From: Pseudomonas cichorii
GTDB taxonomy: Bacteria > Pseudomonadota > Gammaproteobacteria > Pseudomonadales > Pseudomonadaceae
Direction of reading: 5' to 3'
DNA length: 64,000 nt
Assembly (NCBI RefSeq): GCF_003700275.1
Contig: NZ_RBRE01000093.1
Span: forward strand, 1-64,000
Shown here in pieces: positions 16,000 through 26,278 of this stretch. Position 1 is the stretch's first letter, and every line of letters starts with the position of its first letter. The translations under genes were made by a program, and so were the position numbers. The notes beneath the pieces are model-generated. The model ran no database searches. It was not told where the DNA came from and saw only the letters and a program-made list of their open reading frames with translations.

Positions 16000-18102
16000 A
16001 TGGCTCGTACAACCGATATTAAACGCTACCGTAACATTGGTATCGTTGCTCACGTGGACGCGGGTAAAACCACGACTACTGAGCGCGTCCTGTTCTATAC
16101 AGGCGTGAACCACAAAATGGGCGAGGTGCATGATGGCGCCGCGACCATGGACTGGATGGTGCAGGAGCAGGAGCGGGGTATTACCATTACTTCCGCTGCT
16201 ACTACCGCCTTCTGGGAAGGTTCGGTCAAGCAGTTCCCGAAACACCGCTTCAACATCATCGATACCCCTGGCCACGTTGACTTCACTATTGAAGTAGAGC
16301 GTTCGCTGCGCGTACTCGACGGCGCTGTCGTTGTGTTCTGCGGTACCTCGGGTGTTGAGCCTCAGTCGGAAACCGTATGGCGTCAAGCCAACAAGTACGG
16401 TGTTCCACGTCTTGTTTACGTAAACAAGATGGACCGTGCCGGTGCCAACTTCCTGCGCGTGATCGGCCAGATCAAGCAGCGTCTGGGTCACACTCCTGTG
16501 CCTATTCAGCTGGCAATCGGTGCTGAAGACAACTTCCAGGGTCAGATCGATCTGATGTCCATGGAAGCTGTTTACTGGAATGATGCCGACAAGGGCATGG
16601 CTCCACGTCGCGAAGCTATCCCTGCTGAACTGCAGGAGCTGGCTGAAGAGTGGCGCAGCAACATGGTTGAGGCAGCTGCCGAAGCCAACGAAGAGCTGAT
16701 GAACAAGTACCTCGAGGGTGAAGAGCTCTCCATCGAGGAAATCAAGGGCGCTCTGCGTCAGCGTACAATCGCTGGTGAAATCGTTCTTGCTGTTTGCGGT
16801 TCCTCTTTCAAGAACAAGGGTGTTCCCCTGGTTCTCGACGCCGTTATCGACTACCTGCCGGCACCTGTCGACATTCCAGCCATCAAGGGTTCCGATCCGG
16901 ATGACGAGACTGTCGAAATGGAGCGTCATGCAGACGACAACGAGCCGTTCTCGGCTCTGGCGTTCAAGATCGCTACCGACCCATTCGTGGGTACCTTGAC
17001 CTTTGCTCGCGTTTACTCGGGCGTGTTGAGCTCCGGCGATGGCGTGATCAACTCGGTAAAAGGCAAGAAAGAGCGCGTTGGTCGTATGGTGCAAATGCAT
17101 GCGAACACCCGTGAAGAGATCAAAGAGGTTCGCGCTGGCGACATCGCGGCTCTGATCGGCATGAAGGATGTCACCACTGGTGATACCCTCTGCTCGTCTG
17201 ATAAGCCAATCATCCTGGTTCGTATGGACTTCCCGGAGCCGGTTATCTCGGTTGCCGTTGAGCCAAAAACCAAGGATGACCAGGAAAAAATGGGTATCGC
17301 TCTGGGCAAACTCGCTCAGGAAGACCCTTCTTTCCGCGTCAAGACTGATGAAGAGACTGGTCAAACGATCATCTCTGGCATGGGCGAATTGCACCTGGAC
17401 ATCCTGGTTGACCGGATGCGCCGTGAGTTCAACGTCGAAGCCAACATCGGTAAACCACAAGTTTCCTATCGTGAGAAGATCACGAAGGCTTGTGAGATCG
17501 AAGGCAAGTTCGTTCGTCAGTCCGGCGGTCGTGGTCAGTTTGGCCATTGCTGGATCCGTTTTGCTCCTGCTGATGAAGGTCAGGAAGGTCTGCAATTCGT
17601 GAACGAAGTGGTTGGTGGTGTTGTTCCTAAGGAATACATCCCTGCCATCCAGAAAGGCATCGAAGAGCAGATGAAGAACGGTGTTGTTGCCGGCTATCCG
17701 CTGATCGGCCTGAAGGCTACCGTTTTCGATGGTTCTTACCACGACGTCGACTCCAACGAGATGGCGTTCAAGGTGGCGGCCTCCATGGCGACCAAGCAAC
17801 TGGCTACCAAAGGTGGCGGTGTTGTTCTTGAGCCGATCATGAAGGTTGAAGTTGTAACACCTGAGGACTACATGGGTGACGTGATGGGTGACCTGAACCG
17901 TCGTCGTGGTCTGATCCAGGGTATGGAAGATACGGTTTCCGGCAAGGTTATCCGCGCCGAAGTTCCGTTGGGTGAGATGTTCGGTTATGCGACCGACGTC
18001 CGCTCCATGTCTCAGGGTCGCGCGAGCTACTCTATGGAATTCTCCAAATACTCCGAAGCTCCGTCGAATGTCGTCGAAGCTATCGTTAAAAAACAAGGCT
18101 GA
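16000..18102 (+). CDS. fusA: Elongation factor G
   Basis: EF-G is the GTPase that drives translocation. The 700-aa product has the G1 motif AHVDAGKTTTTER, the switch II DTPGHVDFT, and NKMDRAG for guanine recognition, then domains II-V ending SNVVEAIVKKQG. It is the str-operon copy. Some Pseudomonas have a second EF-G elsewhere, which cannot be seen here. SD GAGGG precedes the ATG. Confidence 0.97.
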   Translation: MARTTDIKRYRNIGIVAHVDAGKTTTTERVLFYTGVNHKMGEVHDGAATMDWMVQEQERGITITSAATTAFWEGSVKQFPKHRFNIIDTPGHVDFTIEVERSLRVLDGAVVVFCGTSGVEPQSETVWRQANKYGVPRLVYVNKMDRAGANFLRVIGQIKQRLGHTPVPIQLAIGAEDNFQGQIDLMSMEAVYWNDADKGMAPRREAIPAELQELAEEWRSNMVEAAAEANEELMNKYLEGEELSIEEIKGALRQRTIAGEIVLAVCGSSFKNKGVPLVLDAVIDYLPAPVDIPAIKGSDPDDETVEMERHADDNEPFSALAFKIATDPFVGTLTFARVYSGVLSSGDGVINSVKGKKERVGRMVQMHANTREEIKEVRAGDIAALIGMKDVTTGDTLCSSDKPIILVRMDFPEPVISVAVEPKTKDDQEKMGIALGKLAQEDPSFRVKTDEETGQTIISGMGELHLDILVDRMRREFNVEANIGKPQVSYREKITKACEIEGKFVRQSGGRGQFGHCWIRFAPADEGQEGLQFVNEVVGGVVPKEYIPAIQKGIEEQMKNGVVAGYPLIGLKATVFDGSYHDVDSNEMAFKVAASMATKQLATKGGGVVLEPIMKVEVVTPEDYMGDVMGDLNRRRGLIQGMEDTVSGKVIRAEVPLGEMFGYATDVRSMSQGRASYSMEFSKYSEAPSNVVEAIVKKQG

Positions 18103-18133
18103 TTCAGCCCCTTTAGGCTAGGAGTTCACTGTC

Positions 18134-19327
<1,194 letters not shown>

Positions 19328-19340
19328 GCGTTGATTCCAG

Positions 19341-19369
19341 AAAAAGCCTCCGCTTGCGGGGGCTTTTTT
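19341..19369 (+). terminator. Terminator of the str operon
   Basis: AAAAA precedes the stem GCCTCCGC / GCGGGGGC with a TT loop, followed by TTTTTT. It is strong and may work in both directions. Confidence 0.9.
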
Positions 19370-19375
19370 ATTGGG

Positions 19376-19404
19376 TTGACACTCTGGTATCTCGTCTATA
19401 GAAT
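19376..19404 (+). promoter_or_regulatory. Sigma-70 promoter of the S10 operon
   Basis: TTGACA (19376-19381) and TAGAAT (19399-19404) are exactly 17 bases apart, starting 6 bases after the tuf terminator T-run. The leader to rpsJ is only about 60 bases, shorter than the E. coli S10 leader, and I see no equivalent L4-binding hairpin. Confidence 0.85.
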
Positions 19405-19467
19405 TGCGCCTCCTTTTAACGGGCGTATTGCGCTCGGTGGGAACAGCAATCTGGAGTCTGAAATCCA

Positions 19468-19779
19468 ATGCAAAATCAGCAAATCCGTATCAGGTTGAAG
19501 GCTTTTGACCATCGCCTGATCGACCAATCAACCCAGGAAATCGTGGAAACCGCGAAACGTACTGGTGCACAGGTGCGTGGTCCGATTCCACTGCCGACCC
19601 GTAAAGAGCGGTTCACCGTTCTGGTCTCTCCGCACGTCAACAAAGACGCGCGCGACCAGTACGAGATCCGTACTCATAAGCGCGTACTGGACATCGTCCA
19701 GCCAACGGATAAAACCGTTGATGCTCTTATGAAGCTTGATCTTGCGGCCGGTGTGGAAGTACAGATCAGCCTCGGCTAA
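19468..19779 (+). CDS. rpsJ: 30S ribosomal protein S10 (NusE)
   Basis: S10 is a 30S head protein that also acts as NusE in antitermination and contacts NusG. The 103-aa product begins [19 protein letters not shown] and has [15 protein letters not shown] and [19 protein letters not shown]. It opens the S10 operon. Confidence 0.97.
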
Positions 19780-19860
19780 GACTTGGGTCTTAGTCGTGTA
19801 ACGCTCTGAAATGGGCGGCCATAGCGGGTGAAAGCCCCGTACACTCATGAGGTTTACAAC

Positions 19861-20496
19861 ATGACTATTGGTGTAGTCGGTCGTAAATGCGGTATGACCC
19901 GTATTTTCACCGAAGAAGGTGTCTCCATTCCGGTCACGGTCATTGAGATCGAGCCGAATCGCGTCACTCAGTTCAAAACCGAAGAAACCGATGGCTATCG
20001 TGCAGTGCAAGTCACTGTCGGCGAGCGTCGCGCTTCGCGTGTTACAGCCGCTCAGGCTGGCCACTTCGCCAAGGCGAACGTAGCTGCCGGTCGTACTGTC
20101 ATGGAATTCCGTCTTGAAGAAGGCGAGTACCAGGCTGGCGATCAGATCAACGCTGAAATCTTCGCTGCTGGTCAACTGGTTGATGTAACCGGTCAGTCCA
20201 AGGGTAAAGGCTTCCAGGGTACGATCAAGCGCTGGAATTTCCGTGGTCAGGATAACACCCACGGTAACTCCGTCTCCCACCGCGTCCCGGGCTCTATCGG
20301 CCAGTGCCAGACTCCTGGTCGTGTATTCAAGGGCAAGAAAATGTCCGGTCATATGGGCGCTGAGCGCGTGACCGTGCAGTCCCTGGAAGTAGTGCGCGTG
20401 GACGCTGAACGCAATCTGTTGTTGGTCAAGGGCGCTGTTCCTGGCGCTACTGGCGGCAACCTGGTTGTACGTCCAGCAGCCAAGGCTCGCGGTTAA
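19861..20496 (+). CDS. rplC: 50S ribosomal protein L3
   Basis: L3 is an early assembly protein near the peptidyl transferase centre. The 211-aa product starts MTIGVVGRKCGMTRIFTEEG. ATG 19861 is chosen over an in-frame ATG at 19828 because it gives the conserved N-terminus and has a GAGG site. The signature region around QTPGRVFKGKKMSGHMGAER is intact. rplD follows after 12 bases. Confidence 0.97.
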   Translation: MTIGVVGRKCGMTRIFTEEGVSIPVTVIEIEPNRVTQFKTEETDGYRAVQVTVGERRASRVTAAQAGHFAKANVAAGRTVMEFRLEEGEYQAGDQINAEIFAAGQLVDVTGQSKGKGFQGTIKRWNFRGQDNTHGNSVSHRVPGSIGQCQTPGRVFKGKKMSGHMGAERVTVQSLEVVRVDAERNLLLVKGAVPGATGGNLVVRPAAKARG

Positions 20497-20508
20497 GGGG
20501 AAGCTGAC

Positions 20509-21111
20509 ATGCAATTAAATGTAAATGACGCTCAAGCAATCGAAGTTTCCGAACTGACATTTGGCGGCGAATTCAACGAGACGCTGGTTCACCAGGCAGT
20601 CGTGGCCTACATGGCTGGCGGTCGTCAGGGTAGCAAGCAGCAAAAGACCCGTTCTGACGTTTCCGGTGGCGGTAAGCGCCCATGGCGTCAAAAGGGTACT
20701 GGTCGCGCTCGTGCCGGTACTATCCGTAGCCCAATCTGGCGTGGCGGTGGTACTACTTTCGCAGCACGTCCACAGGATCACTCTCAGAAGCTCAACAAGA
20801 AGATGTATCGCGCAGCTCTGCGCTCCATCCTTGCTGAACTGGTTCGTACTGATCGTCTGGTCGTGGTTCAGGATTTCGCTGTTGAAGCACCGAAAACCAA
20901 AGACTTGCTTGGCAAGCTGAACGGCATGGGTCTGACTGATGTTCTGATCGTGTCCGACGCTGTTGACCAGAATCTGTACCTGGCTGCTCGTAACCTGCCG
21001 CACGTAGATGTACGTGACGTTCAAGGTTCCGATCCAGTTAGTCTGATCGCATACGACAAAGTGTTGATCACTGTGTCGGCCGTGAAGAAATTCGAGGAGC
21101 TGCTGGGATGA
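20509..21111 (+). CDS. rplD: 50S ribosomal protein L4
   Basis: L4 lines the exit tunnel and, in E. coli, regulates the S10 operon. The 200-aa product has the long tunnel loop [20 protein letters not shown] and the RNase-E-contact C-terminal domain of the family. Its stop overlaps the rplW start by 4 bases (ATGA). Confidence 0.97.
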
Positions 21112-21407
21112 ACCAGGAACGCGTATTTAAAGTTCTACTTGGCCCGCACGTTTCCGAAAAGGCCACGGTTCTGGCTGACAAGAAAGGCCAGTTCGTTTTC
21201 AAGGTTGCTACCGATGCAACCAAGCTGGAAATCAAGAAGGCCGTCGAAAGCCTGTTCAGCGTGAAAGTAGAGCGTGTTACTACCCTGAATGTTCTGGGTA
21301 AGAGCAAGCGCACTGCTCGCGGTCTGGGCAAGCGTAATGACTGGAAGAAGGCAGTTATCTCCCTTCAGCCAGGCCAAGATCTCGATTTCAGCAGCAGTGC
21401 TGAGTAA
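21108..21407 (+). CDS. rplW: 50S ribosomal protein L23
   Basis: L23 is the docking site for trigger factor and SRP at the tunnel exit. The 99-aa product begins [19 protein letters not shown] and contains [16 protein letters not shown]. It overlaps rplD by 4 bases and is 14 bases before rplB. Confidence 0.97.
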
Positions 21408-21421
21408 GGAAGGGGTGCATC

Positions 21422-22246
21422 ATGGCAATCGTTAAATGCAAACCGACTTCCCCTGGCCGCCGTTTTGTGGTCAAGGTGGTCAACCAGGAGCTGCATAAAG
21501 GCGCTCCTCACGCACCGCTGCTCGAGAAAAAATCGAAGACTGGTGGTCGTAACAACAATGGCCGTATCACTACACGTCACGTGGGTGGTGGTCATAAGCA
21601 GCACTATCGTTTGGTTGATTTCCGTCGCAACGACAAAGATGGCATCGCTGCCACTGTCGAGCGTATCGAATACGATCCAAACCGTACTGCTCACATCGCT
21701 TTGCTGCTGTACGCAGACGGCGAGCGCCGCTACATCATCGCCCCTAAAGGCGTGAGTGCTGGCGACCAGCTGATCGCTGGTGCCTTGGCTCCAATCAAGC
21801 CAGGTAACGCTCTTCAACTGCGCAACATTCCAGTTGGTAGCACCGTACACGGCATCGAACTGAAGCCAGGTAAAGGCGCTCAGATCGCTCGTTCCGCTGG
21901 TGCTTCTGCACAGCTGATCGCTCGTGAAGGTGTGTACGTTACCCTGCGTCTTCGTTCCGGTGAAATGCGTAAAGTACTGGCTGAATGCCGTGCAACGCTT
22001 GGCGAAGTCTCGAACTCCGAGCACAGCCTGCGTTCCCTGGGTAAAGCTGGTGCCAAACGCTGGCGTGGCGTTCGCCCAACCGTTCGTGGTGTTGCCATGA
22101 ACCCGGTTGACCACCCACATGGTGGTGGTGAAGGTCGTACCTCTGGTGGTCGTCATCCGGTATCGCCGTGGGGCTTCCCGACTAAGGGCGCGAAGACTCG
22201 TGGTAATAAGCGTACCGACAAAATGATCGTCCGTCGTCGCAAGTAA
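21422..22246 (+). CDS. rplB: 50S ribosomal protein L2
   Basis: L2 is essential for subunit joining and peptidyl transfer. The 274-aa product has the conserved VAMNPVDHPHGGGEGRTSGG segment, including the universally conserved histidine, and the basic C-terminus KTRGNKRTDKMIVRRRK. Confidence 0.98.
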   Translation: MAIVKCKPTSPGRRFVVKVVNQELHKGAPHAPLLEKKSKTGGRNNNGRITTRHVGGGHKQHYRLVDFRRNDKDGIAATVERIEYDPNRTAHIALLLYADGERRYIIAPKGVSAGDQLIAGALAPIKPGNALQLRNIPVGSTVHGIELKPGKGAQIARSAGASAQLIAREGVYVTLRLRSGEMRKVLAECRATLGEVSNSEHSLRSLGKAGAKRWRGVRPTVRGVAMNPVDHPHGGGEGRTSGGRHPVSPWGFPTKGAKTRGNKRTDKMIVRRRK

Positions 22247-22262
22247 ATAGAGGGATACGACA

Positions 22263-22538
22263 GTGCCACGTTCTCTGAAAAAAGGTCCTTTTATTGATCT
22301 TCACCTACTGAAGAAGATCGAAGTGGCGGCGGAAAAGAACGATCGCAAACCAGTGAAAACCTGGTCGCGCCGTTCGATGATCCTGCCACAAATGGTCGGT
22401 CTGACCATTGCTGTGCATAACGGTCGTCAACATGTTCCAGTTCTCGTGAACGAAGACATGGTCGGCCATAAACTGGGCGAGTTTGCCGGTACCCGCACTT
22501 ATCGTGGGCACGTGGCAGACAAGAAAGCCAAGCGTTAA
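22263..22538 (+). CDS. rpsS: 30S ribosomal protein S19
   Basis: S19 forms a 30S head complex with S13. It starts at GTG 22263 behind AGAGGGAT. The 91-aa product reads PRSLKKGPFIDLHLLKKIE after the start and has the signature GHKLGEFAGTRTYRGH. Confidence 0.97.
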   Translation: MPRSLKKGPFIDLHLLKKIEVAAEKNDRKPVKTWSRRSMILPQMVGLTIAVHNGRQHVPVLVNEDMVGHKLGEFAGTRTYRGHVADKKAKR

Positions 22539-22551
22539 GGGGTAAGGAACG

Positions 22552-22884
22552 ATGGAAGTAGCCGCTAAGTTGTCGGGCGCTCGAATCTCCGCCCAGAAAG
22601 CCCGCTTGGTCGCCGACCAGATCCGCGGGAAGAAGGTGGGCGAAGCGCTCAACCTGTTGGCTTTCAGCAGTAAGAAAGCCGCCGAGATCCTGAAGAAAGT
22701 GCTGGAGTCGGCTGTAGCCAACGCCGAGCATAACGAAGGCGCAGACGTTGATGACCTGAAGGTCTCCACCGTTTTCGTCAACGAAGGGCGTTCGCTGAAG
22801 CGCATCATGCCACGTGCCAAAGGCCGTGCTGATCGCATCGTCAAGCGGTCTTGCCATATCACTGTCAAGGTCGCTGACAAGTAA
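22552..22884 (+). CDS. rplV: 50S ribosomal protein L22
   Basis: L22 has a beta-hairpin lining the exit tunnel constriction. The 110-aa product starts MEVAAKLSGARISAQKARL and ends RADRIVKRSCHITVKVADK with the tunnel hairpin KRIMPRAKGRA. rpsC begins 13 bases later. Confidence 0.97.
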   Translation: MEVAAKLSGARISAQKARLVADQIRGKKVGEALNLLAFSSKKAAEILKKVLESAVANAEHNEGADVDDLKVSTVFVNEGRSLKRIMPRAKGRADRIVKRSCHITVKVADK

Positions 22885-22897
22885 CGGAGTCGAAGAG

Positions 22898-23584
22898 ATG
22901 GGTCAGAAAGTACATCCCATTGGCATTCGCCTGGGAATCGTCAAGGAGCACACCTCCGTCTGGTACGCAGACGGTCGCACTTACGCAGACTACCTGTTGG
23001 CAGATCTGCAGGTGCGTGAGTATCTCCAAGACAAACTAAAAAGCGCGTCCGTAAGCCGTATCGATATCCATCGTCCGGCTCAGACTGCACGTATCACCAT
23101 CCACACCGCTCGTCCCGGCATCGTGATCGGCAAGAAAGGTGAAGATGTTGAGAAACTGCGTCAGGACCTGACCAAGCAAATGGGTGTGCCTGTGCACATC
23201 AATATCGAAGAGATCCGCAAGCCGGAGCTCGACGGTATGCTGGTTGCGCAGAGCGTAGCTCAGCAGCTGGAGCGTCGTGTAATGTTCCGTCGCGCCATGA
23301 AGCGCGCTGTACAGAACGCCATGCGCATTGGTGCCAAAGGCATCAAAATCCAAGTGAGCGGTCGTCTCGGCGGTGCTGAAATCGCACGTACTGAATGGTA
23401 TCGCGAAGGTCGTGTGCCACTGCACACCCTGCGTGCCGACATCGACTATGCCAACTACGAAGCTCACACCACTTACGGTGTGATCGGTGTAAAGGTTTGG
23501 ATCTTCAAAGGCGAAGTTATTGGTGGTCGCCAAGAAGAACTGAAACCACAAGCACCAGCGCCTCGTAAAAAAGCTGCTAAGTAA
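22898..23584 (+). CDS. rpsC: 30S ribosomal protein S3
   Basis: S3 is at the mRNA entry site and has an N-terminal KH domain (GIVIGKKGEDVEKLR). The 228-aa product starts MGQKVHPIGIRLGIVKEH, the universally conserved N-terminus. An upstream in-frame ATG would lie within rplV and is rejected. The basic Ala/Pro/Lys tail (APAPRKKAAK) is typical of Pseudomonas. Confidence 0.97.
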   Translation: MGQKVHPIGIRLGIVKEHTSVWYADGRTYADYLLADLQVREYLQDKLKSASVSRIDIHRPAQTARITIHTARPGIVIGKKGEDVEKLRQDLTKQMGVPVHINIEEIRKPELDGMLVAQSVAQQLERRVMFRRAMKRAVQNAMRIGAKGIKIQVSGRLGGAEIARTEWYREGRVPLHTLRADIDYANYEAHTTYGVIGVKVWIFKGEVIGGRQEELKPQAPAPRKKAAK

Positions 23585-23596
23585 GGGGTACGCCAA

Positions 23597-24010
23597 ATGT
23601 TGCAACCAAAGCGTACGAAGTTCCGCAAGCAAATGACCGGCCACAACCGTGGTCTGGCATTGCGCGGTAGCAAAGTCAGCTTCGGCGAGTTCGCGCTGAA
23701 GTCTGTAGCTCGTGGTCGTCTCACCGCTCGTCAGATCGAGTCAGCGCGTCGTGCTCTGACCCGTCACGTTAAACGTGGCGGCAAGATCTGGATCCGTGTA
23801 TTCCCGGACAAGCCTATTTCCAAAAAGCCACTCGAAGTTCGGATGGGTAAAGGTAAGGGTAACGTCGAATACTGGGTTGCCCAGATTCAGCCAGGCAAAG
23901 TCCTGTATGAAATCGAGGGTGTTACTGAAGAGCTGGCGCGTGAGGCTTTCGCCCTGGCTGCTGCAAAGCTGCCGCTCGCCACCTCCTTTGTTAAGCGGAC
24001 GGTGATGTGA
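23597..24010 (+). CDS. rplP: 50S ribosomal protein L16
   Basis: L16 organises the A-site tRNA binding region. The 137-aa product starts [19 protein letters not shown] and has [20 protein letters not shown]. Its stop shares a base with the rpmC start (TGATG). Confidence 0.97.
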
Positions 24011-24201
24011 TGAAAGCGAATGAACTTCGTGAAAAATCAGCACAGCAGCTGAACGAGCAACTGCTCGGCCTGCTGCGCGACCAGTTCAATCTGCGTATGC
24101 AGAAAGCAACTGGCCAGTTGGGGCAGTCTCACCTGCTCTCGCAAGTTAAGCGTGACATCGCTCGCGTGAAGACTGTGCTCAACCAGCAGGCAGGTAAGTA
24201 A
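24010..24201 (+). CDS. rpmC: 50S ribosomal protein L29
   Basis: L29 is a small helical protein near L23 at the tunnel exit. The 63-aa product begins [19 protein letters not shown] and contains [19 protein letters not shown] 24010 overlaps the rplP stop by one base; a GTG three bases earlier is less likely. rpsQ follows two bases after the stop. Confidence 0.96.
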
Positions 24202-24203
24202 TC

Positions 24204-24470
24204 ATGGCTGAAGCCGAAAAAACCGTCCGTACGCTGACTGGCCGTGTTGTCAGCGACAAGATGGACAAGACCATCACCGTTCTGATTGAGCGTCGCGTCA
24301 AGCACCCAATCTACGGTAAATACGTTAAGCGTTCGACTAAGCTGCACGCGCACGACGAAACCAATCAGTGCCATATCGGCGACAAGGTCACTATTCGTGA
24401 AACTCGTCCGGTAGCCAAGACCAAGTCCTGGGCACTGGTTGATATCCTCGAACGCGCTGTGGAAGTCTAA
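24204..24470 (+). CDS. rpsQ: 30S ribosomal protein S17
   Basis: S17 is an OB-fold primary 16S rRNA-binding protein. The 88-aa product has LTGRVVSDKMDKTITVLIER and the signature GDKVTIRETRPVAKTKSW. It is the last gene of the S10 operon in the E. coli sense. Confidence 0.97.
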   Translation: MAEAEKTVRTLTGRVVSDKMDKTITVLIERRVKHPIYGKYVKRSTKLHAHDETNQCHIGDKVTIRETRPVAKTKSWALVDILERAVEV

Positions 24471-24493
24471 GGACTAGGGGTCGGAGAAATTAT

Positions 24494-24862
24494 ATGATTC
24501 AGACTCAATCCATGCTCGATGTGGCCGATAACAGCGGCGCTCGCCGCGTTATGTGCATCAAGGTGCTGGGTGGCTCCCATCGTCGTTACGCTGGTATCGG
24601 TGACATCATCAAAGTGACCGTCAAGGAAGCAATTCCGCGCGGTAAGGTGAAGAAAGGCCAAGTGATGACTGCTGTTGTAGTCCGCACTCGCCACGGTGTG
24701 CGTCGTGCAGACGGCTCCATCATCCGCTTCGATGGCAACGCTGCTGTTCTGTTGAACAACAAGCAAGAGCCGATCGGCACCCGTATCTTTGGGCCAGTGA
24801 CCCGTGAACTTCGTACTGAGAAGTTCATGAAGATCGTCTCGCTCGCCCCAGAAGTGCTGTAA
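24494..24862 (+). CDS. rplN: 50S ribosomal protein L14
   Basis: L14 is at the intersubunit bridge. The 122-aa product begins MIQTQSMLDVADNSGARRVM and ends TEKFMKIVSLAPEVL. It would start the spc operon in E. coli; here the gap to rpsQ is 23 bases with no promoter visible, so transcription probably continues from S10. Confidence 0.97.
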   Translation: MIQTQSMLDVADNSGARRVMCIKVLGGSHRRYAGIGDIIKVTVKEAIPRGKVKKGQVMTAVVVRTRHGVRRADGSIIRFDGNAAVLLNNKQEPIGTRIFGPVTRELRTEKFMKIVSLAPEVL

Positions 24863-24873
24863 GGAGATCCGAC

Positions 24874-25188
24874 ATGCAAAAGATTCGTCGTGACGACGAG
24901 ATCATCGTGATCGCCGGCAAAGACAAAGGTAAGCGCGGTAAGGTGCTCAAGGTTCTCGCTGACGACCGTCTGGTCGTTGGTGGGATCAACCTGGTGAAGC
25001 GTCATACCAAGCCAAACCCGATGTCGGGCGTACAGGGCGGTATCGTCGAGAAAGAAGCGCCATTGCACGCTTCCAACGTCGCCATTTTCAACGGCGCAAC
25101 CAACAAGGCTGACCGCGTTGGTTTCAAAGTTGAAGACGGCAAGAAAATTCGTGTCTTCAAGTCGACCCAAAAAGCGGTTGATGCTTGA
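24874..25188 (+). CDS. rplX: 50S ribosomal protein L24
   Basis: L24 initiates 50S assembly. The 104-aa product has the KOW motif VIAGKDKGKRGKVLKVL near the N-terminus. It is 11 bases from rplN and about 20 bases before rplE. Confidence 0.97.
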   Translation: MQKIRRDDEIIVIAGKDKGKRGKVLKVLADDRLVVGGINLVKRHTKPNPMSGVQGGIVEKEAPLHASNVAIFNGATNKADRVGFKVEDGKKIRVFKSTQKAVDA

Positions 25189-25208
25189 ACACTGCTAGGT
25201 AGAAGACC

Positions 25209-25748
25209 ATGGCACGACTAAAAGAGATTTACCGGAAGGAAATCGCTCCGAAGCTTAAGGAAGAACTTAAGCTGGCGAACGTGATGGAAGTTCCGCGCGT
25301 TACAAAGATCACCCTGAACATGGGTCTGGGCGAAGCGATCGGCGACAAGAAAGTCATCGAGCACGCTGTTGCTGACCTGGAAAAGATCACCGGTCAAAAA
25401 GTCGTTGTGACTTACGCTCGGAAATCCATCGCTGGCTTTAAAGTCCGTGAAGGTTGGCCGATCGGCGTCAAAGTGACTCTGCGCCGCGATCGTATGTACG
25501 AGTTCCTGGATCGTCTGCTGTCGATCTCCCTGCCTCGGGTTCGCGACTTCCGCGGCCTGAATGCCAAGTCCTTCGATGGTCGTGGTAACTACAGCATGGG
25601 CGTAAAAGAGCAGATCATCTTCCCGGAAATCGACTACGACAAGATCGATGCTCTCCGCGGTCTGGACATTACCCTGACCACCACTGCCAAGAACGATGAC
25701 GAAGGCCGCGCACTGCTGCGTGCTTTCAAATTCCCGTTCCGCAACTGA
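25209..25748 (+). CDS. rplE: 50S ribosomal protein L5
   Basis: L5 binds 5S rRNA and contacts P-site tRNA. The 179-aa product has MEVPRVTKITLNMGLGEA and VTYARKSIAGFKVREGWPIG. In E. coli the S8 translational operator lies at the start of this gene; I could not confirm an equivalent fold here. Confidence 0.97.
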   Translation: MARLKEIYRKEIAPKLKEELKLANVMEVPRVTKITLNMGLGEAIGDKKVIEHAVADLEKITGQKVVVTYARKSIAGFKVREGWPIGVKVTLRRDRMYEFLDRLLSISLPRVRDFRGLNAKSFDGRGNYSMGVKEQIIFPEIDYDKIDALRGLDITLTTTAKNDDEGRALLRAFKFPFRN

Positions 25749-25761
25749 TTGGAGTAGGAAA

Positions 25762-26067
25762 ATGGCCAAGAAGAGCATGAAAAACCGTGAGCTGAAGCGT
25801 CAGCTCACTGTTGCCAAGTACGCCGCCAAGCGTGCAGCGCTCAAAGCAATCATCGTTGATCTGAACGCAAGTCCAGAAGCGCGTTGGGAAGCTACCGTAG
25901 CTCTGCAGAAGCAACCACGTGACGCAAGCGCTTCGCGCATGCGTAACCGTTGCCGCATCACCGGTCGTCCACACGGCGTCTATCGCAAGTTCGGCCTGGG
26001 CCGTAACAAGCTGCGTGAAGCAGCAATGCGTGGCGACGTTCCAGGTCTGGTTAAAGCCAGCTGGTAA
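25762..26067 (+). CDS. rpsN: 30S ribosomal protein S14
   Basis: S14 is a 30S head protein. The 101-aa product starts MAKKSMKNRELKRQLTVAKY and has CRITGRPHGVYRKFGLGRN. It is the long form without the CxxC zinc motifs. ATG 25762 is chosen because the upstream in-frame start lies inside rplE. It is followed by a structured 211-base gap, unusual within the spc operon. Confidence 0.97.
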   Translation: MAKKSMKNRELKRQLTVAKYAAKRAALKAIIVDLNASPEARWEATVALQKQPRDASASRMRNRCRITGRPHGVYRKFGLGRNKLREAAMRGDVPGLVKASW

Positions 26068-26079
26068 GGCGCATCTCTC

Positions 26080-26121
26080 GCTACCTGCCACAGGTTTCGC
26101 AAGAAATCGACGGCAGGTAGC
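26080..26121 (+). other. Large RNA hairpin after rpsN
   Basis: A perfect 10-bp stem GCTACCTGCC (26080-26089) / GGCAGGTAGC (26112-26121) encloses a nested hairpin GGTTTC-GCAA-GAAATC (26093-26108, one G-T pair). It starts 12 bases after the rpsN stop. Its role is unknown; a processing site, attenuator or protein-binding element are possible. Confidence 0.55.
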
Positions 26122-26130
26122 TTGAAATCA

Positions 26131-26156
26131 AATCAAGCCCCTTTTGGGGCTTGATT
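26131..26156 (+). terminator. Symmetric hairpin between rpsN and rpsH
   Basis: A perfect 11-bp stem AATCAAGCCCC / GGGGCTTGATT with a TTTT loop. The tail (CGTTTCTGG) is only weakly T-rich, so termination may be partial. Its 3' arm contains the -35 of the following promoter. Confidence 0.6.
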
Positions 26157-26179
26157 CGTTTCTGGTGTAGGTCTAGAAT
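26151..26179 (+). promoter_or_regulatory. Internal spc-operon promoter before rpsH
   Basis: TTGATT (26151-26156) and TAGAAT (26174-26179) are exactly 17 bases apart, 100 bases before rpsH. This suggests an independent start for rpsH through rpmJ. Confidence 0.7.
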
Positions 26180-26278
26180 TGCCGGCTCGCCTGAGCCCGT
26201 GTTTTTACTTGCCCGGAATATCTCGGCGACAAGCTGTAGCCGAAAGGCTAATTATTTTGTATTAGGAGCGTCTAGCCC

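Noticed and set aside
15493..18096. An 867-codon open frame on the - strand opposite rpsG-fusA
   Set aside because: It spans two real genes and their gap without any family signature.
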